Of a stretch of 64,000 nt of DNA, positions 41,355 to 49,568 are shown one piece after another. Position numbers and translations under genes: made by a program. The stretch comes from Apopatocola sp963618015 (lineage in GTDB: Bacteria > Bacillota > Clostridia > Oscillospirales > Oscillospiraceae), in the NCBI GenBank assembly GCA_963618015.1, contig CAVEQS010000004.1, positions 38,269-102,268 of the forward strand, given 5' to 3'. The notes beneath the pieces were generated by a model. It was not told the origin of the DNA. It ran no database searches and saw only the letters and a list, made by a program, of their open reading frames with translations. The number at the start of each line of letters is the position of its first letter. Position 1 is the first letter of the stretch.

Positions 41355-42158
41355 TCAAAGCATGATAACGGACGCCATCGTGCCGCGGCGCCCCTTCGTG
41401 GCGCGGTGCGACCAGTACACGTCCTGCATGCACATCGTGCAGTCCGGCGATACGTCAATGTGCTCCGGCGCGAGGCCGAGCTGCAAAAGCCGCCGGCGGT
41501 TCGTTTCCTTGAGATCGACAAGGAACTTTCCCTCGACGCCCTCTTCCGGCGGGCAGAGTCCCTCGGCATCGCTCCCGAGCAGGGCGCGCACCGCCTCCGG
41601 CACTTCCGGGCCGGTCTCAAAGCAGCAGCGCGAGATGGCCGGGCCGATGGCCGCGCGGATGTTTTCCGCTCTCGCGCCCATGTCCTCCATGGAGCGCACG
41701 GCGGAGCCCATCATGTCGGCGACCGTTCCCTTCCAGCCGCTGTGCGCAGCAGCGACGATGCCGGCCACCGGGTCATGGAACAGCACCGGCACGCAGTCGG
41801 CCGTCCACACGCAGAGCGGCACGTCCTTCCGGTCGGTGATGAGCCCGTCGCAGTCCTCGGGCTTGTGCGGCAGCGGCGGGAGAGCGCGCTCGGCCTCCGT
41901 CACATACCGGAGCACCGTGCCGTGTACCTGCCGCGTGAAGCAAAAGCCCTCGGCGGGAAACTCCGCTGCGGCGCGGAAGCGCTGCCAGAGATCGTGCACA
42001 CGCGCCTGCCGCTCCTCGCTCTCCCACTCGGGGTCGGGCTTTGAGCTGAACGGGAAATCTCCGACGTCTCCGAGCCGCCGCGAGAAGAGATGCTTTGTGC
42101 CGAGCACATCGGATGTGACCCATTGGATGTTGTCTTTTTCGCAGAGTGTAAATGCCAT
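41355..42158 (-). CDS. pgeF: PgeF/YfiH-type purine nucleoside phosphorylase (former polyphenol oxidase family)
   Basis: 267 residues, the CNF1/YfiH fold: RQVHGTVL with the first His, VWTADCVPVLFHDP with the Cys, AAHSGWKGTVADMMGSAV with the second His. These three bind zinc. Family members act on purine nucleosides or edit peptidoglycan precursors. It precedes the binding-protein and cdd genes, so a nucleoside-salvage link is possible. AAAGGAATC ribosome site. Confidence 0.9.
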   Translation of the reverse strand: MAFTLCEKDNIQWVTSDVLGTKHLFSRRLGDVGDFPFSSKPDPEWESEERQARVHDLWQRFRAAAEFPAEGFCFTRQVHGTVLRYVTEAERALPPLPHKPEDCDGLITDRKDVPLCVWTADCVPVLFHDPVAGIVAAAHSGWKGTVADMMGSAVRSMEDMGARAENIRAAIGPAISRCCFETGPEVPEAVRALLGSDAEGLCPPEEGVEGKFLVDLKETNRRRLLQLGLAPEHIDVSPDCTMCMQDVYWSHRATKGRRGTMASVIML

Positions 42159-42184
42159 AGCTGATTCCTTTTCGGGAGTGCGGC

Positions 42185-42318
42185 GGGGAACCCCTCAGTC
42201 AGCCTCGCGGCTGCCAGCTCCCCTATTAGGGGAGCCAAGTCAGTTTTTCAGCATCTTACTTGCCTCCCCTCGCCAGGGGAGGTGGCAAAAACGAAGTTTT
42301 TGACGGAGGGGTTTCCCC
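42185..42318. repeat. MITE-like palindromic repeat
   Basis: A 134-base non-coding element with imperfect terminal inverted repeats: GGGGAACCCCTCAGTCA at one end and TGACGGAGGGGTTTCCCC at the other. Inside are two further hairpins, AGCTCCCC-TATTA-GGGGAGC and CCTCCCC-TCGCC-AGGGGAGG. The end with GTCAGCC matches a second element at 53607-53714. It lies between secA and pgeF and may also end secA transcripts. Confidence 0.7.
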
Positions 42319-42341
42319 CACACATTTATAAATGTATAACC

Positions 42342-45092
42342 TTACTGGTTTCTGCCGCAGCAGTCCTTGTACTTCATCGGCAGGCCGTTCGGGCGGAGCT
42401 TGCCGCACGGGCAGGGATCGTTCCGGCCGGGCTTTTTGACCTTTTTGACCGGCTGCTTGCGCACGGAAGCGTCGCCCCCGGCGTTCGCCACGGCGTTTTT
42501 CGTCACGCTCTTGCGCTCGACGCGCTCCTCCTTGCGGACGCGGACGGTGTAGATACGGCGCACAACCTCGGCGCGGATGCCCGCGATCATCGCCTCGAAC
42601 ATATCGAAGCCTTCCTTTTTGTAGGCATCGATGGGCTTGATGTTGCCGTAGCCGCGCAGACCGATGCCGCGGCGGAGGTTGTCCATGGCGTCGATGTGAT
42701 CCATCCAGTATTCGTCCACGACGCGCAGCATGATAACGCGCTCGAGCTCGCGCATGAGCGGCGTGCCGTCCGGCATGGGGCCGAAGGCCTCCTCGCGCTT
42801 GGCATACACGTCCGCGGCGATGGCCGCGAGCGTTTCGTTGAGCTCTTCCACGGTCATGCCGTCGTGGTAGACGACCTCGCCCGGCCGTACAAAGAGACGG
42901 GTGAGCGGCGCGATGCGTTCGTTCAGATCGTCCTGGTTCTCCGGCGGGACGTTGCCGGCCGCCTCGGCGATCGTGTCGCGCACCATGCCCTGGATGTTCT
43001 CGCGGATATCCTCGCCGTCGAGCACCTTGCGGCGCTGCTCGTAGATGAGATTGCGCTGCACGTTCATGACGTCGTCAAATTCGAGCGTGCTCTTTCGCGC
43101 CTGGAAGTTGCGGCTCTCGACCGTCTTCTGCGCCTGCTCGAGAGCGCCGGTGAGCATTTTGTGCTCGATGGGCGTGTCCTCGTCGACGCCAAGGCTCTCA
43201 AATACACTGATGAGCCGCTCGGAGCCGTAAAGACGCATAACATCGTCCGTCAGCGCCAGGAAGAAGCGGCTCTCGCCAGGGTCGCCCTGACGGCCGCTGC
43301 GGCCGCGCAGCTGGTTATCGATACGGCGCGATTCGTGCCGCTCGGTGCCGAGGATGTAAAGACCGCCCGCGGCGCGCACCTTTTCGGCCTCCGCGCTCGT
43401 CACGGCCTTGTGCTCGGCCATCTTCTCCCGGAAGAGGGCACGCGCTTCGAGGATCGTTTCGTCCTCGGTCTCGGCGTAGCCGGTCGCCTCGCTGATCGTG
43501 TCCTCGTCGTACCCGGCGCGGCGCAGATCGGATTTTGCCAGATATTCCGGGTTGCCGCCGAGCATGATATCGGTGCCGCGGCCGGCCATGTTCGTGGCGA
43601 TCGTCACAGCGCCGAGCTTGCCCGCCTGCGCAACGATCTCCGCTTCCTTCTCATGGTGCTTGGCGTTGAGCACGTTGTGCGGCACGCCCTGCTTCCGCAG
43701 CAGGGACGAGATGTACTCGCTCTTTTCAATGGAGATCGTGCCAACGAGCGCAGGCTGCCCCTTGGCATAGCACGCCTTGATCTGCTCGATGATGGCGCGG
43801 TCCTTGCCCGCCTGGTTTTTATAGACCACGTCGTTCCGGTCAATGCGGATGACGGGCTTGTTCGTCGGGATCTCGACGATGTCGAGCGCGTAGATCGACT
43901 GGAACTCCTCCTGCTCGGTGAGCGCGGTGCCGGTCATACCGGAGAGCTTGCCGTACAGGCGGAAATAGTTCTGGAACGTGATCGTGGCGAGGGTCTTGTT
44001 CTCCTTCTGCACGTCCACGTGCTCCTTGGCCTCGATGGCCTGATGCAGGCCTTCGGAGTACCGGCGGCCGAGCATAAGGCGGCCGGTAAATTCGTCGACG
44101 ATGATGATCTCACCGTCCTTGACGACATAGTCAATGTCGCGCCGCATGACGCCGTGCGCCTTGAGCGCCTGATTGATGTGGTGCGAGAGCGTGGAGTTTT
44201 CCATGTCGGCGAGATTTTCGAGGTTGAACGCCGCCTCCGCCTTCGCGATGCCGCGGGCGGTGAGTGTGGCGGTGCGTGCCTTCTCGTCGACGATATAGTC
44301 GGCGTCGATATCGTCGGACTCCTCTTCCTTCTCGTCCACGGACGCGACGACGAGCTTCTTCAATCGGGAGACAAAGTCGTCCGCGCGGCGGTAGAGGTCG
44401 GTGGATTCATCGCCCTGGCCGGAGATGATGAGCGGGGTGCGCGCCTCGTCGATGAGGATGGAGTCCACCTCGTCCACAATGGCAAAGGCGTGGCCGCGCT
44501 GCACCATGTCCTCTTTATAGAGCGCCATGTTGTCACGCAGATAGTCAAAGCCCATCTCGTTGTTTGTGCCGTAGGTGATGTCCGCGGCATAGGCGGCGCG
44601 GCGCTCCGCGCCGGTGAGGCCGTGGACGATGAGGCCGACCTTCAGCCCCATGAAACGGTGCACCTTGCCCATCCATTCGCTGTCGCGCCGGGCAAGATAG
44701 TCGTTCACGGTGACGATGTGCACGCCCTCGCCGGTGATGGCGTTCAGGTACGCCGGAAGCACGGCAACGAGCGTTTTACCCTCGCCGGTCTTCATCTCCG
44801 CGATGCGCCCCTGATGCAGCACGATGCCGCCGATGAGCTGCACGCGGAAGGGCTTCATGCCCAGAACGCGCCAGCTCGCCTCGCGCACGGCGGCAAACGC
44901 CTCCGGCAGCAGATCGTCCAGCGTTTCGCCGCCCTGGTAGCGCGCTTTGAAATCCTCGGTCTTGGCGCGCAGAGCCTCGTCGCTCAGCGCGGCATATTCA
45001 TCGCTCAGCGCCTCGATCTTGTCGACGATCGGAAGAAGTCTTTTCACTTCCCGCTCGCTGCGGGTGCCGAACAGTTTATCAATAATACCCAT
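42342..45092 (-). CDS. secA: Protein translocase ATPase SecA
   Basis: 916 residues. Motor domain with Walker A MKTGEGKTLVAVLPAY (near residue 100) and Walker B-type IVDEVDSILIDEARTPLI, MTGTALTEQEEF, NMAGRGTDIMLGG and LRGRSGRQGDPG. The C-terminal zinc site is CPC..CC, but with 14 residues between instead of the usual 8 (insert LRPNGLP). Pushes preproteins through SecYEG. Divergent from the PlsC-like gene; extended -10 promoter at 45147-45155. Confidence 0.97.
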   Translation of the reverse strand: MGIIDKLFGTRSEREVKRLLPIVDKIEALSDEYAALSDEALRAKTEDFKARYQGGETLDDLLPEAFAAVREASWRVLGMKPFRVQLIGGIVLHQGRIAEMKTGEGKTLVAVLPAYLNAITGEGVHIVTVNDYLARRDSEWMGKVHRFMGLKVGLIVHGLTGAERRAAYAADITYGTNNEMGFDYLRDNMALYKEDMVQRGHAFAIVDEVDSILIDEARTPLIISGQGDESTDLYRRADDFVSRLKKLVVASVDEKEEESDDIDADYIVDEKARTATLTARGIAKAEAAFNLENLADMENSTLSHHINQALKAHGVMRRDIDYVVKDGEIIIVDEFTGRLMLGRRYSEGLHQAIEAKEHVDVQKENKTLATITFQNYFRLYGKLSGMTGTALTEQEEFQSIYALDIVEIPTNKPVIRIDRNDVVYKNQAGKDRAIIEQIKACYAKGQPALVGTISIEKSEYISSLLRKQGVPHNVLNAKHHEKEAEIVAQAGKLGAVTIATNMAGRGTDIMLGGNPEYLAKSDLRRAGYDEDTISEATGYAETEDETILEARALFREKMAEHKAVTSAEAEKVRAAGGLYILGTERHESRRIDNQLRGRSGRQGDPGESRFFLALTDDVMRLYGSERLISVFESLGVDEDTPIEHKMLTGALEQAQKTVESRNFQARKSTLEFDDVMNVQRNLIYEQRRKVLDGEDIRENIQGMVRDTIAEAAGNVPPENQDDLNERIAPLTRLFVRPGEVVYHDGMTVEELNETLAAIAADVYAKREEAFGPMPDGTPLMRELERVIMLRVVDEYWMDHIDAMDNLRRGIGLRGYGNIKPIDAYKKEGFDMFEAMIAGIRAEVVRRIYTVRVRKEERVERKSVTKNAVANAGGDASVRKQPVKKVKKPGRNDPCPCGKLRPNGLPMKYKDCCGRNQ

Positions 45093-45146
45093 GGTTTCGC
45101 CTTTCCTTCTCTGCCGTAAGGGGCGGAGATAGTTATACTATTTTAA

Positions 45147-45155
45147 ACTATACCA
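45147..45155 (-). promoter_or_regulatory. secA promoter (extended -10)
   Basis: TGGTATAGT on the minus strand about 50 bases before the secA ATG; the -35 region is a T run and poor. The 45093-45269 gap also holds the divergent promoter at 45199-45227. Confidence 0.5.
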
Positions 45156-45198
45156 CATTTCCCACCGAAAAAAAAGAGGAATTTCGCTCTCTTCGGGT

Positions 45199-45227
45199 TT
45201 GAACTGCGGAAGGAAATGATGTATACT
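45199..45227 (+). promoter_or_regulatory. Promoter of the PlsC-like/DUF1846 pair
   Basis: TTGAAC, 17 bases, TATACT, about 36 bases before the ATG at 45270. Confidence 0.7.
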
Positions 45228-45269
45228 GTAAAATAGAATATTATGGACTGCCGCAAAGGAGGCTTGCAT

Positions 45270-46451
45270 ATGGAGGAGCACGGCACCGTGAAGGGACGCC
45301 GCCGCCACGTATTCGTCTGGAAGGCGCTGCGCCCGCTCGCCAAGCTCATCTGCTGGATCAAATTCGGCTTCACGAGCGAAAAAGCGCGCGTCAAAGGGCC
45401 GTACCTGCTCGTGAGCAACCATGTCACGAACTGGGATCCCATTCTCGTGGCGTGCAGCTTCCCGGAGCAGACATACTTTGTCACGAGTGAGCACCTGCTC
45501 CGCGCAGGGCTCGGCGGAAAGCTTGTGGCATGGCTGCAAGCCCCCATCCCCCGCCAGAAGAGCGGAAACGCCGCAAGCACCGTTCTCACGATGATGCGCT
45601 ATCTCCGCCGCGGGATGAACGTGTGCGTTTTCCCGGAGGGCAACCGCACATGGGACGGCGTGACGGCGGAGTTTCTCCCCTCGATTGGCAAGCTCGCGCG
45701 CTCGAGCGGCGCGTCGCTCGTCACCTATAAGCTCACGGGCGGGTACTTTGCCAGCCCCCGCTGGGCGGGCAACTCCATCCGCCGCGGCAAAATGCACGGC
45801 GCGGCAGTCCGCGTATACTCTCCCGAAGAGCTTCGCGCCATGAGCCCGCAGGAGATCAACGAGCACATCGTCTCCGACCTTTATGAGGACGCCTACGCGC
45901 GCCAGCGCAAAAACCCCGTGCGCTTTGAGGGCAAGGCGCTCGCCGAGCACATGGAGCGGCTGCTCTTCCTCTGCCCGAAGTGCGGGCGGATGCACACGCT
46001 CCAGAGCCGGGACGATACCGTCCGCTGCTGGAAGTGCGGCTTTTCGTTCCGCTATCTGCCGACCGGCTTTCTCACCGGCGAGGACATTCCCTTCGATAAC
46101 CTCCGCGACTGGACGCGCTGGCAGAAGGGCGAGATCGTCCGGCTGTGCGACGAGGCAGAGGATAAGCCCATTTTCACCGATACCGACGTGCGCGTTGACA
46201 CGGTCGTATCCGGCAGCGGCACGAAGCTGCTCGGCCGCGGCGATATGCGCCTTTTCCGCGGCACATTGGAGCTGCCGAAGGCGGAGATCCCGGTCAGCGA
46301 TATCACCGGCGTGTCGCTCATGGGACCGCAGGATCTTTACATCAGCGCCGGGGACACGCACTATGTCATCCGCAGCAGCACCATCCATTGCATGGTAAAA
46401 TACCTTACGGCACTCTCGCATCTCAACGGCGACGTGCATTACGGCGAGTAA
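45270..46451 (+). CDS. PlsC-like 1-acylglycerol-3-phosphate acyltransferase with zinc-ribbon extension
   Basis: 393 residues. Acyltransferase part: HVTNWD near residue 51 (His-x4-Asp catalytic motif) and FPEGNRTWDG near 125 (substrate-binding motif). After about residue 215 comes a part not found in simple PlsC: a zinc ribbon CPKCGRMH...CWKCGF at about 234-255 and then a beta-rich domain of about 130 residues (VDTVVSGSGTKLLGRGDMRLF) ending in a PH-like or bPH-like region. Start: ATG 45270 with AAGGAGG 7 bases before. It should make phosphatidate; the extension may bind another protein or RNA. DUF1846 gene follows by 21 bases. Confidence 0.85.
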   Translation: MEEHGTVKGRRRHVFVWKALRPLAKLICWIKFGFTSEKARVKGPYLLVSNHVTNWDPILVACSFPEQTYFVTSEHLLRAGLGGKLVAWLQAPIPRQKSGNAASTVLTMMRYLRRGMNVCVFPEGNRTWDGVTAEFLPSIGKLARSSGASLVTYKLTGGYFASPRWAGNSIRRGKMHGAAVRVYSPEELRAMSPQEINEHIVSDLYEDAYARQRKNPVRFEGKALAEHMERLLFLCPKCGRMHTLQSRDDTVRCWKCGFSFRYLPTGFLTGEDIPFDNLRDWTRWQKGEIVRLCDEAEDKPIFTDTDVRVDTVVSGSGTKLLGRGDMRLFRGTLELPKAEIPVSDITGVSLMGPQDLYISAGDTHYVIRSSTIHCMVKYLTALSHLNGDVHYGE

Positions 46452-46472
46452 TAGACAGGGGAGAAATAGAAA

Positions 46473-47960
46473 ATGAGAAAGATCGGCTTTGACAACGACC
46501 AGTACGTCCGGCTCCAGTCGGAGCGCATCCGCCAGCGCATCAACAAATTCGGCGGCAAGCTCTATCTGGAATTCGGCGGCAAGCTTTTTGACGATTTCCA
46601 CGCCTCGCGCGTTCTGCCGGGCTTCCAGCCGGACAGCAAGATCCGCATGCTCATGGAGATGAAGGCGGAGAGCGAGATCATCGTGGCCATCTCCGCGGAC
46701 GACATTGAGCGCAACAAGCGCCGCGGCGATCTCGGCATTACGTACGATATGGAGGCGCTGCGCCTCATCGACGCTTTCCGCGCCTGCGGGCTGTATGTCG
46801 GCGGCGTGTGCATCACGCACTGCCGCGAGCAGGGCGCGGTGTCCCAGTTCCAGAAACGGCTCGAAGCGCTCAACGTGCCGGTCTACCGCCACTATCTCAT
46901 CCCCGACTACCCCGCAAATCTCCCGCTGATCGTCTCGCCCGACGGCTTCGGCAAGAGCGATTTTATCGAGACGACCCGCCCGCTTGTCGTTGTCACCGCG
47001 CCCGGCCCCGGCAGCGGCAAAATGGCAACGTGCCTCTCCCAGCTCTACCATCACCACCAGCGCGGCGAGCGCGCGGGGTATGCGAAGTTTGAGACGTTCC
47101 CGATCTGGAATCTCCCGCTCAACCACCCGGTCAATCTGGCCTACGAGGCGGCGACCGCCGATCTGGACGATGTGAACATGATCGACCCCTTCCATCTCGA
47201 AGCCTATGGTGAGAAGGCGGTCAACTACAACCGCGATGTGGAGATCTTCCCCGTGCTCAGCGCGATCCTGACGCGCATTCTCGGCGAAAGCCCGTACAAG
47301 AGCCCCACGGACATGGGCGTGAACATGGCCGGGTACTGCCTCTGCGACGACGAGGCGTGCTGCGAGGCCTCCAAGCAGGAGATCATCCGCCGCTGGTACC
47401 ATACGGCGTGCGAGGTGCGCAAGGGCATGGCGAGCCAGAACGCTCTCATGAAGCTTGAGCTTCTCATGAACCGCCTCGGCGTCACGTGCAGCGACCGCCC
47501 CGCCGTCGCCCCGGCGCTGGAAAAGGCCGCGCTCAACGGTGATAAGCCCGCCATGGCGATGGAGCTGCCCGACGGGCGCATCGTCACCGGCAAGACGAGC
47601 TCGCTCCTCGGCGCGTGCTCGGCGTGCGTCCTCAACGCGCTCAAGGCGCTCGCCGGGATCCCCGACGACGTGCTGCTCCTCTCCCCGGAGATCATCCGCC
47701 CGCTGCAGCATCTCAAGGTAGAGCATCTCGGCAACAAGAACCCGCGCCTGCACGTGAACGAAGCGCTTATCGCGCTTGCGGTGTGCGCTGTGAGCGATCC
47801 CGTCGCCTCGCAGGCGATGGAAGCGCTCAACGATTTCGCCGGGAGCGAGGCGCACGCGACCGTCATTCTCGCCCGCGCCGACGAAAATACGCTCTCCAAG
47901 CTGCACATCAACCTCACCTGCGAGCCGAAATACGAGACGCACAAGCTCTATCACGGCTGA
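46473..47960 (+). CDS. DUF1846 family protein
   Basis: 495 residues, the full length of the DUF1846 family. It starts MRKIGFDNDQYVRLQSERI and has a P-loop-like stretch VVVTAPGPGSGKMATCLSQLY near residue 175, a conserved cysteine pair CLCDDEACCEASK near 290 and GKTSSLLGACSACVLNALK near 375. Family members are soluble, widespread in Firmicutes and of unknown function; a nucleotide-binding role is inferred. Gene is co-transcribed with the PlsC-like gene. Confidence 0.9.
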   Translation: MRKIGFDNDQYVRLQSERIRQRINKFGGKLYLEFGGKLFDDFHASRVLPGFQPDSKIRMLMEMKAESEIIVAISADDIERNKRRGDLGITYDMEALRLIDAFRACGLYVGGVCITHCREQGAVSQFQKRLEALNVPVYRHYLIPDYPANLPLIVSPDGFGKSDFIETTRPLVVVTAPGPGSGKMATCLSQLYHHHQRGERAGYAKFETFPIWNLPLNHPVNLAYEAATADLDDVNMIDPFHLEAYGEKAVNYNRDVEIFPVLSAILTRILGESPYKSPTDMGVNMAGYCLCDDEACCEASKQEIIRRWYHTACEVRKGMASQNALMKLELLMNRLGVTCSDRPAVAPALEKAALNGDKPAMAMELPDGRIVTGKTSSLLGACSACVLNALKALAGIPDDVLLLSPEIIRPLQHLKVEHLGNKNPRLHVNEALIALAVCAVSDPVASQAMEALNDFAGSEAHATVILARADENTLSKLHINLTCEPKYETHKLYHG

Positions 47961-47980
47961 TCGAGACGAGAATTTTACCG

Positions 47981-48035
47981 TCTGCGCCGGATTTTCAAAG
48001 TTTTTCTTGCAAGGGCTCTTGACATCCGGCGCAGA
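47981..48035. repeat. 12-base inverted repeat around the tRNA promoter
   Basis: TCTGCGCCGGAT at 47981-47992 and its exact complement at 48024-48035, with a 31-base loop. The right arm covers the spacer of the tRNA array promoter. It could be a weak terminator of the DUF1846 gene or a control site. Confidence 0.6.
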
Positions 48036-48047
48036 TAATGGTATGCT
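48019..48047 (+). promoter_or_regulatory. Promoter of the tRNA array
   Basis: TTGACA, 17 bases, TATGCT, 10 bases before the first tRNA. Confidence 0.75.
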
Positions 48048-48057
48048 CTCATAGCTT

Positions 48058-48131
48058 GCGGGTGTAATTCAATGGTAGAATACCAGCCTTCCAAGCTGGG
48101 TACGAGGGTCCGATTCCCTTCACCCGCTCCA
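48058..48131 (+). tRNA. tRNA-Gly (TCC)
   Basis: 74 bases with encoded CCA. Acceptor GCGGGTG/CACCCGC, anticodon loop CTTCCAA, T arm GGGTCCGATTCCC. Confidence 0.95.
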
Positions 48132-48152
48132 TTTTCCGAGGGTCTTGAATGT

Positions 48153-48229
48153 GCGCCAGTAGCTCAGCCGGATAGAGCAACTGCCTTCTAAGCAGTAGGC
48201 CGGGGGTTCGAGTCCCTCCTGGCGCGCCA
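48153..48229 (+). tRNA. tRNA-Arg (TCT)
   Basis: 77 bases with CCA. Acceptor GCGCCAG/CTGGCGC; anticodon stem ACTGC/GCAGT with loop CTTCTAA. Confidence 0.95.
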
Positions 48230-48260
48230 GCGTCAAAAGAAAGACTCAGAAATGCATATG

Positions 48261-48336
48261 GTGGGATTAGCTCAGTTGGCAGAGCACCGGATTGTGGTTC
48301 CGGGTGTCGAGGGTTCGAGCCCCTTATCCCACCCCA
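48261..48336 (+). tRNA. tRNA-His (GTG)
   Basis: 76 bases with CCA. Acceptor GTGGGAT/ATCCCAC, anticodon loop TTGTGGT. A G at 48260 can serve as the extra G-1 opposite C73. Confidence 0.95.
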
Positions 48337-48386
48337 TTGATCGGGGGATCGGGAATAACTCCCGGTCCTTCGCGTCTTTTCCACTT

Positions 48387-48461
48387 TGGGATGTCGCCAA
48401 GTGGTAAGGCACAGGACTTTGACTCCTGCATTCGCGCGTTCGAGCCGCGCCATCCCAGCCA
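48387..48461 (+). tRNA. tRNA-Gln (TTG)
   Basis: 75 bases with CCA. Acceptor TGGGATG/CATCCCA, anticodon loop CTTTGAC. Confidence 0.95.
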
Positions 48462-48492
48462 ATGCGGGCTGGCATTGCCGGCCCGCCGATCT

Positions 48493-48568
48493 GACTCAGT
48501 AGCTCAGCAGGCAGAGCAACTGCCTTTTAAGCAGTGGGTCCGGGGTTCGAATCCCCGCTGGGTCACCA
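48493..48568 (+). tRNA. tRNA-Lys (TTT)
   Basis: 76 bases with CCA. Acceptor GACTCAG/CTGGGTC with one G-T pair; anticodon loop CTTTTAA. Confidence 0.95.
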
Positions 48569-48575
48569 CGAAGAG

Positions 48576-48608
48576 AAAACCCGCAATCCGTTGGGATTGC
48601 GGGTTTTT
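48576..48608 (+). terminator. Terminator of the five-tRNA array
   Basis: AAAACCCGCAATCC paired with GGATTGCGGGTTTT, 4-base loop, T run, 8 bases after the tRNA-Lys end. Confidence 0.9.
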
Positions 48609-48934
48609 CTTTGTTTTAACGCATGAATTATAACACTACCTATAGAACTATAGAAAAAGCGGCTACCTATTCGGGGGTGAATGCCGATGCATCGACCAAC
48701 ACCTTTACGTCCGAAACGACCGAACCCGTAGCCGCCACAGGGACTGACCGACCGGCTCAGTTTGGCCGGGATCTCCCTACAACAGGAAGTTCGTCCGGCA
48801 ATGTACAAGCCCTGCCGAGTACGCCCGAAACGACAACTACAATCCCCGTTGGTAATCAAAATATACCATTAGCGGCAACGAATGTCAACGCTTCTGGCGT
48901 TCAGCTGAAGCCATTTCAAACCACTTTTCTGGCT
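48609..48934. other. Non-coding or relic insert between tRNA groups
   Basis: About 325 bases with a base composition less GC-rich than the flanks. A plus-strand frame from 48623 is Thr/Ser/Ala-rich (about 100 residues before it runs antisense into the broken gene) but has no ribosome site and directly follows a terminator. I see no integrase, repeat or RNA gene here. Confidence 0.4.
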
Positions 48935-49175
48935 TTATCGCTGATTTGCTACGGCAATATAGTCGCAAATGATTTTTTTGATTTTCTCCTTGGTGAGTTC
49001 GATATCTTCCGGGAACTTATCAGTTGCACAGATCAAACGTCATTGCCCTGCGAGCATCCTGTCTTCTGGCTTCTGTATCGCAGGATATACATTCAAGATC
49101 AATTTCCGGATGCAGCGCTAAAAGGCACTCTTTCATTTTCTCGTATTCCTTCAACGGCATTTTCAGTTGATACAT
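48935..49175 (-). pseudogene. Small hypothetical gene broken by a +1 frameshift
   Basis: From the ATG at 49175 (AAGGAGG 8 bases before it) the frame reads MYQLKMPLKEYEKMKECLLA... to a TGA at 49020. One base out of frame, the sequence continues as ATDKFPEDIELTKEKIKKII up to the stop at 48935. Joined, this gives a charged, helical protein of about 79 residues. The strong ribosome site and sensible continuation suggest a recent break or a sequencing error near 49023. No family recognised. Confidence 0.55.
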
Positions 49176-49227
49176 GAATGTGCCTCCTTTCTGCCCGCAA
49201 TCAGCCTTTGTTCCATAAAAAACCATA

Positions 49228-49271
49228 CCAAGAAATAAGCCTGCATCTTACGATGCAGGCTTATTTCTTGG
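49228..49271 (-). terminator. Terminator after the tRNA-Thr/tRNA-Tyr pair
   Basis: A perfect 20-base-pair hairpin (CCAAGAAATAAGCCTGCATC, loop of 4, complement). It starts within the CCA end of tRNA-Tyr on the minus strand and has a TTATTTCTT tail. Confidence 0.75.
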
Positions 49272-49353
49272 TGGGGGCGGGTGGATTCGAACCACCGTAG
49301 GCATTGCCAGCAGATTTACAGTCTGTCCCCTTTGGCCACTCGGGAACACCCCC
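49269..49353 (-). tRNA. tRNA-Tyr (GTA)
   Basis: 85 bases with CCA and the long variable arm of tRNA-Tyr. Acceptor GGGGGTG with CGCCCCC; anticodon loop CTGTAAA. Confidence 0.95.
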
Positions 49354-49389
49354 ATATGCACTTGACCCACCGAGAAAAAGTGGAACTGG

Positions 49390-49465
49390 TGGAGCTGGTA
49401 GACGGATTCGAACCCCCGACCTGCTGATTACAAATCAGCTGCTCTACCGGCTGAGCTATACCAGC
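49390..49465 (-). tRNA. tRNA-Thr (TGT)
   Basis: 76 bases with CCA. Acceptor GCTGGTA/TACCAGC; anticodon loop TTTGTAA within GCTGA/TCAGC. Confidence 0.95.
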
Positions 49466-49568
49466 AGGAAATCCAGCGAGGGATATAATAGCAAATCCGA
49501 TCGCATTTGTCAACACCAAAAATAAAGAATTCCGGCGGCAGAGATATTCTCTGCCGCCGGAAGCCATT

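Noticed and set aside
42282..47954. Very long open frames antisense to secA and the DUF1846/PlsC genes (over 900 codons)
   Set aside because: They mirror the GC-rich third positions of the real genes, lack ribosome sites and have low-complexity His/Arg/Asp-rich translations.
48049..48633. Several short frames across the tRNA array
   Set aside because: They are translations of tRNA genes.
48846..48893. A second copy of the bidirectional terminator hairpin or an attachment site near the tRNA-Lys gene
   Set aside because: No repeat of the tRNA-Lys 3' end was found in the following 700 bases.
48623..49177. A 184-residue Thr-rich plus-strand protein
   Set aside because: No ribosome site, it follows a terminator directly and its second half is antisense to the better supported small gene.
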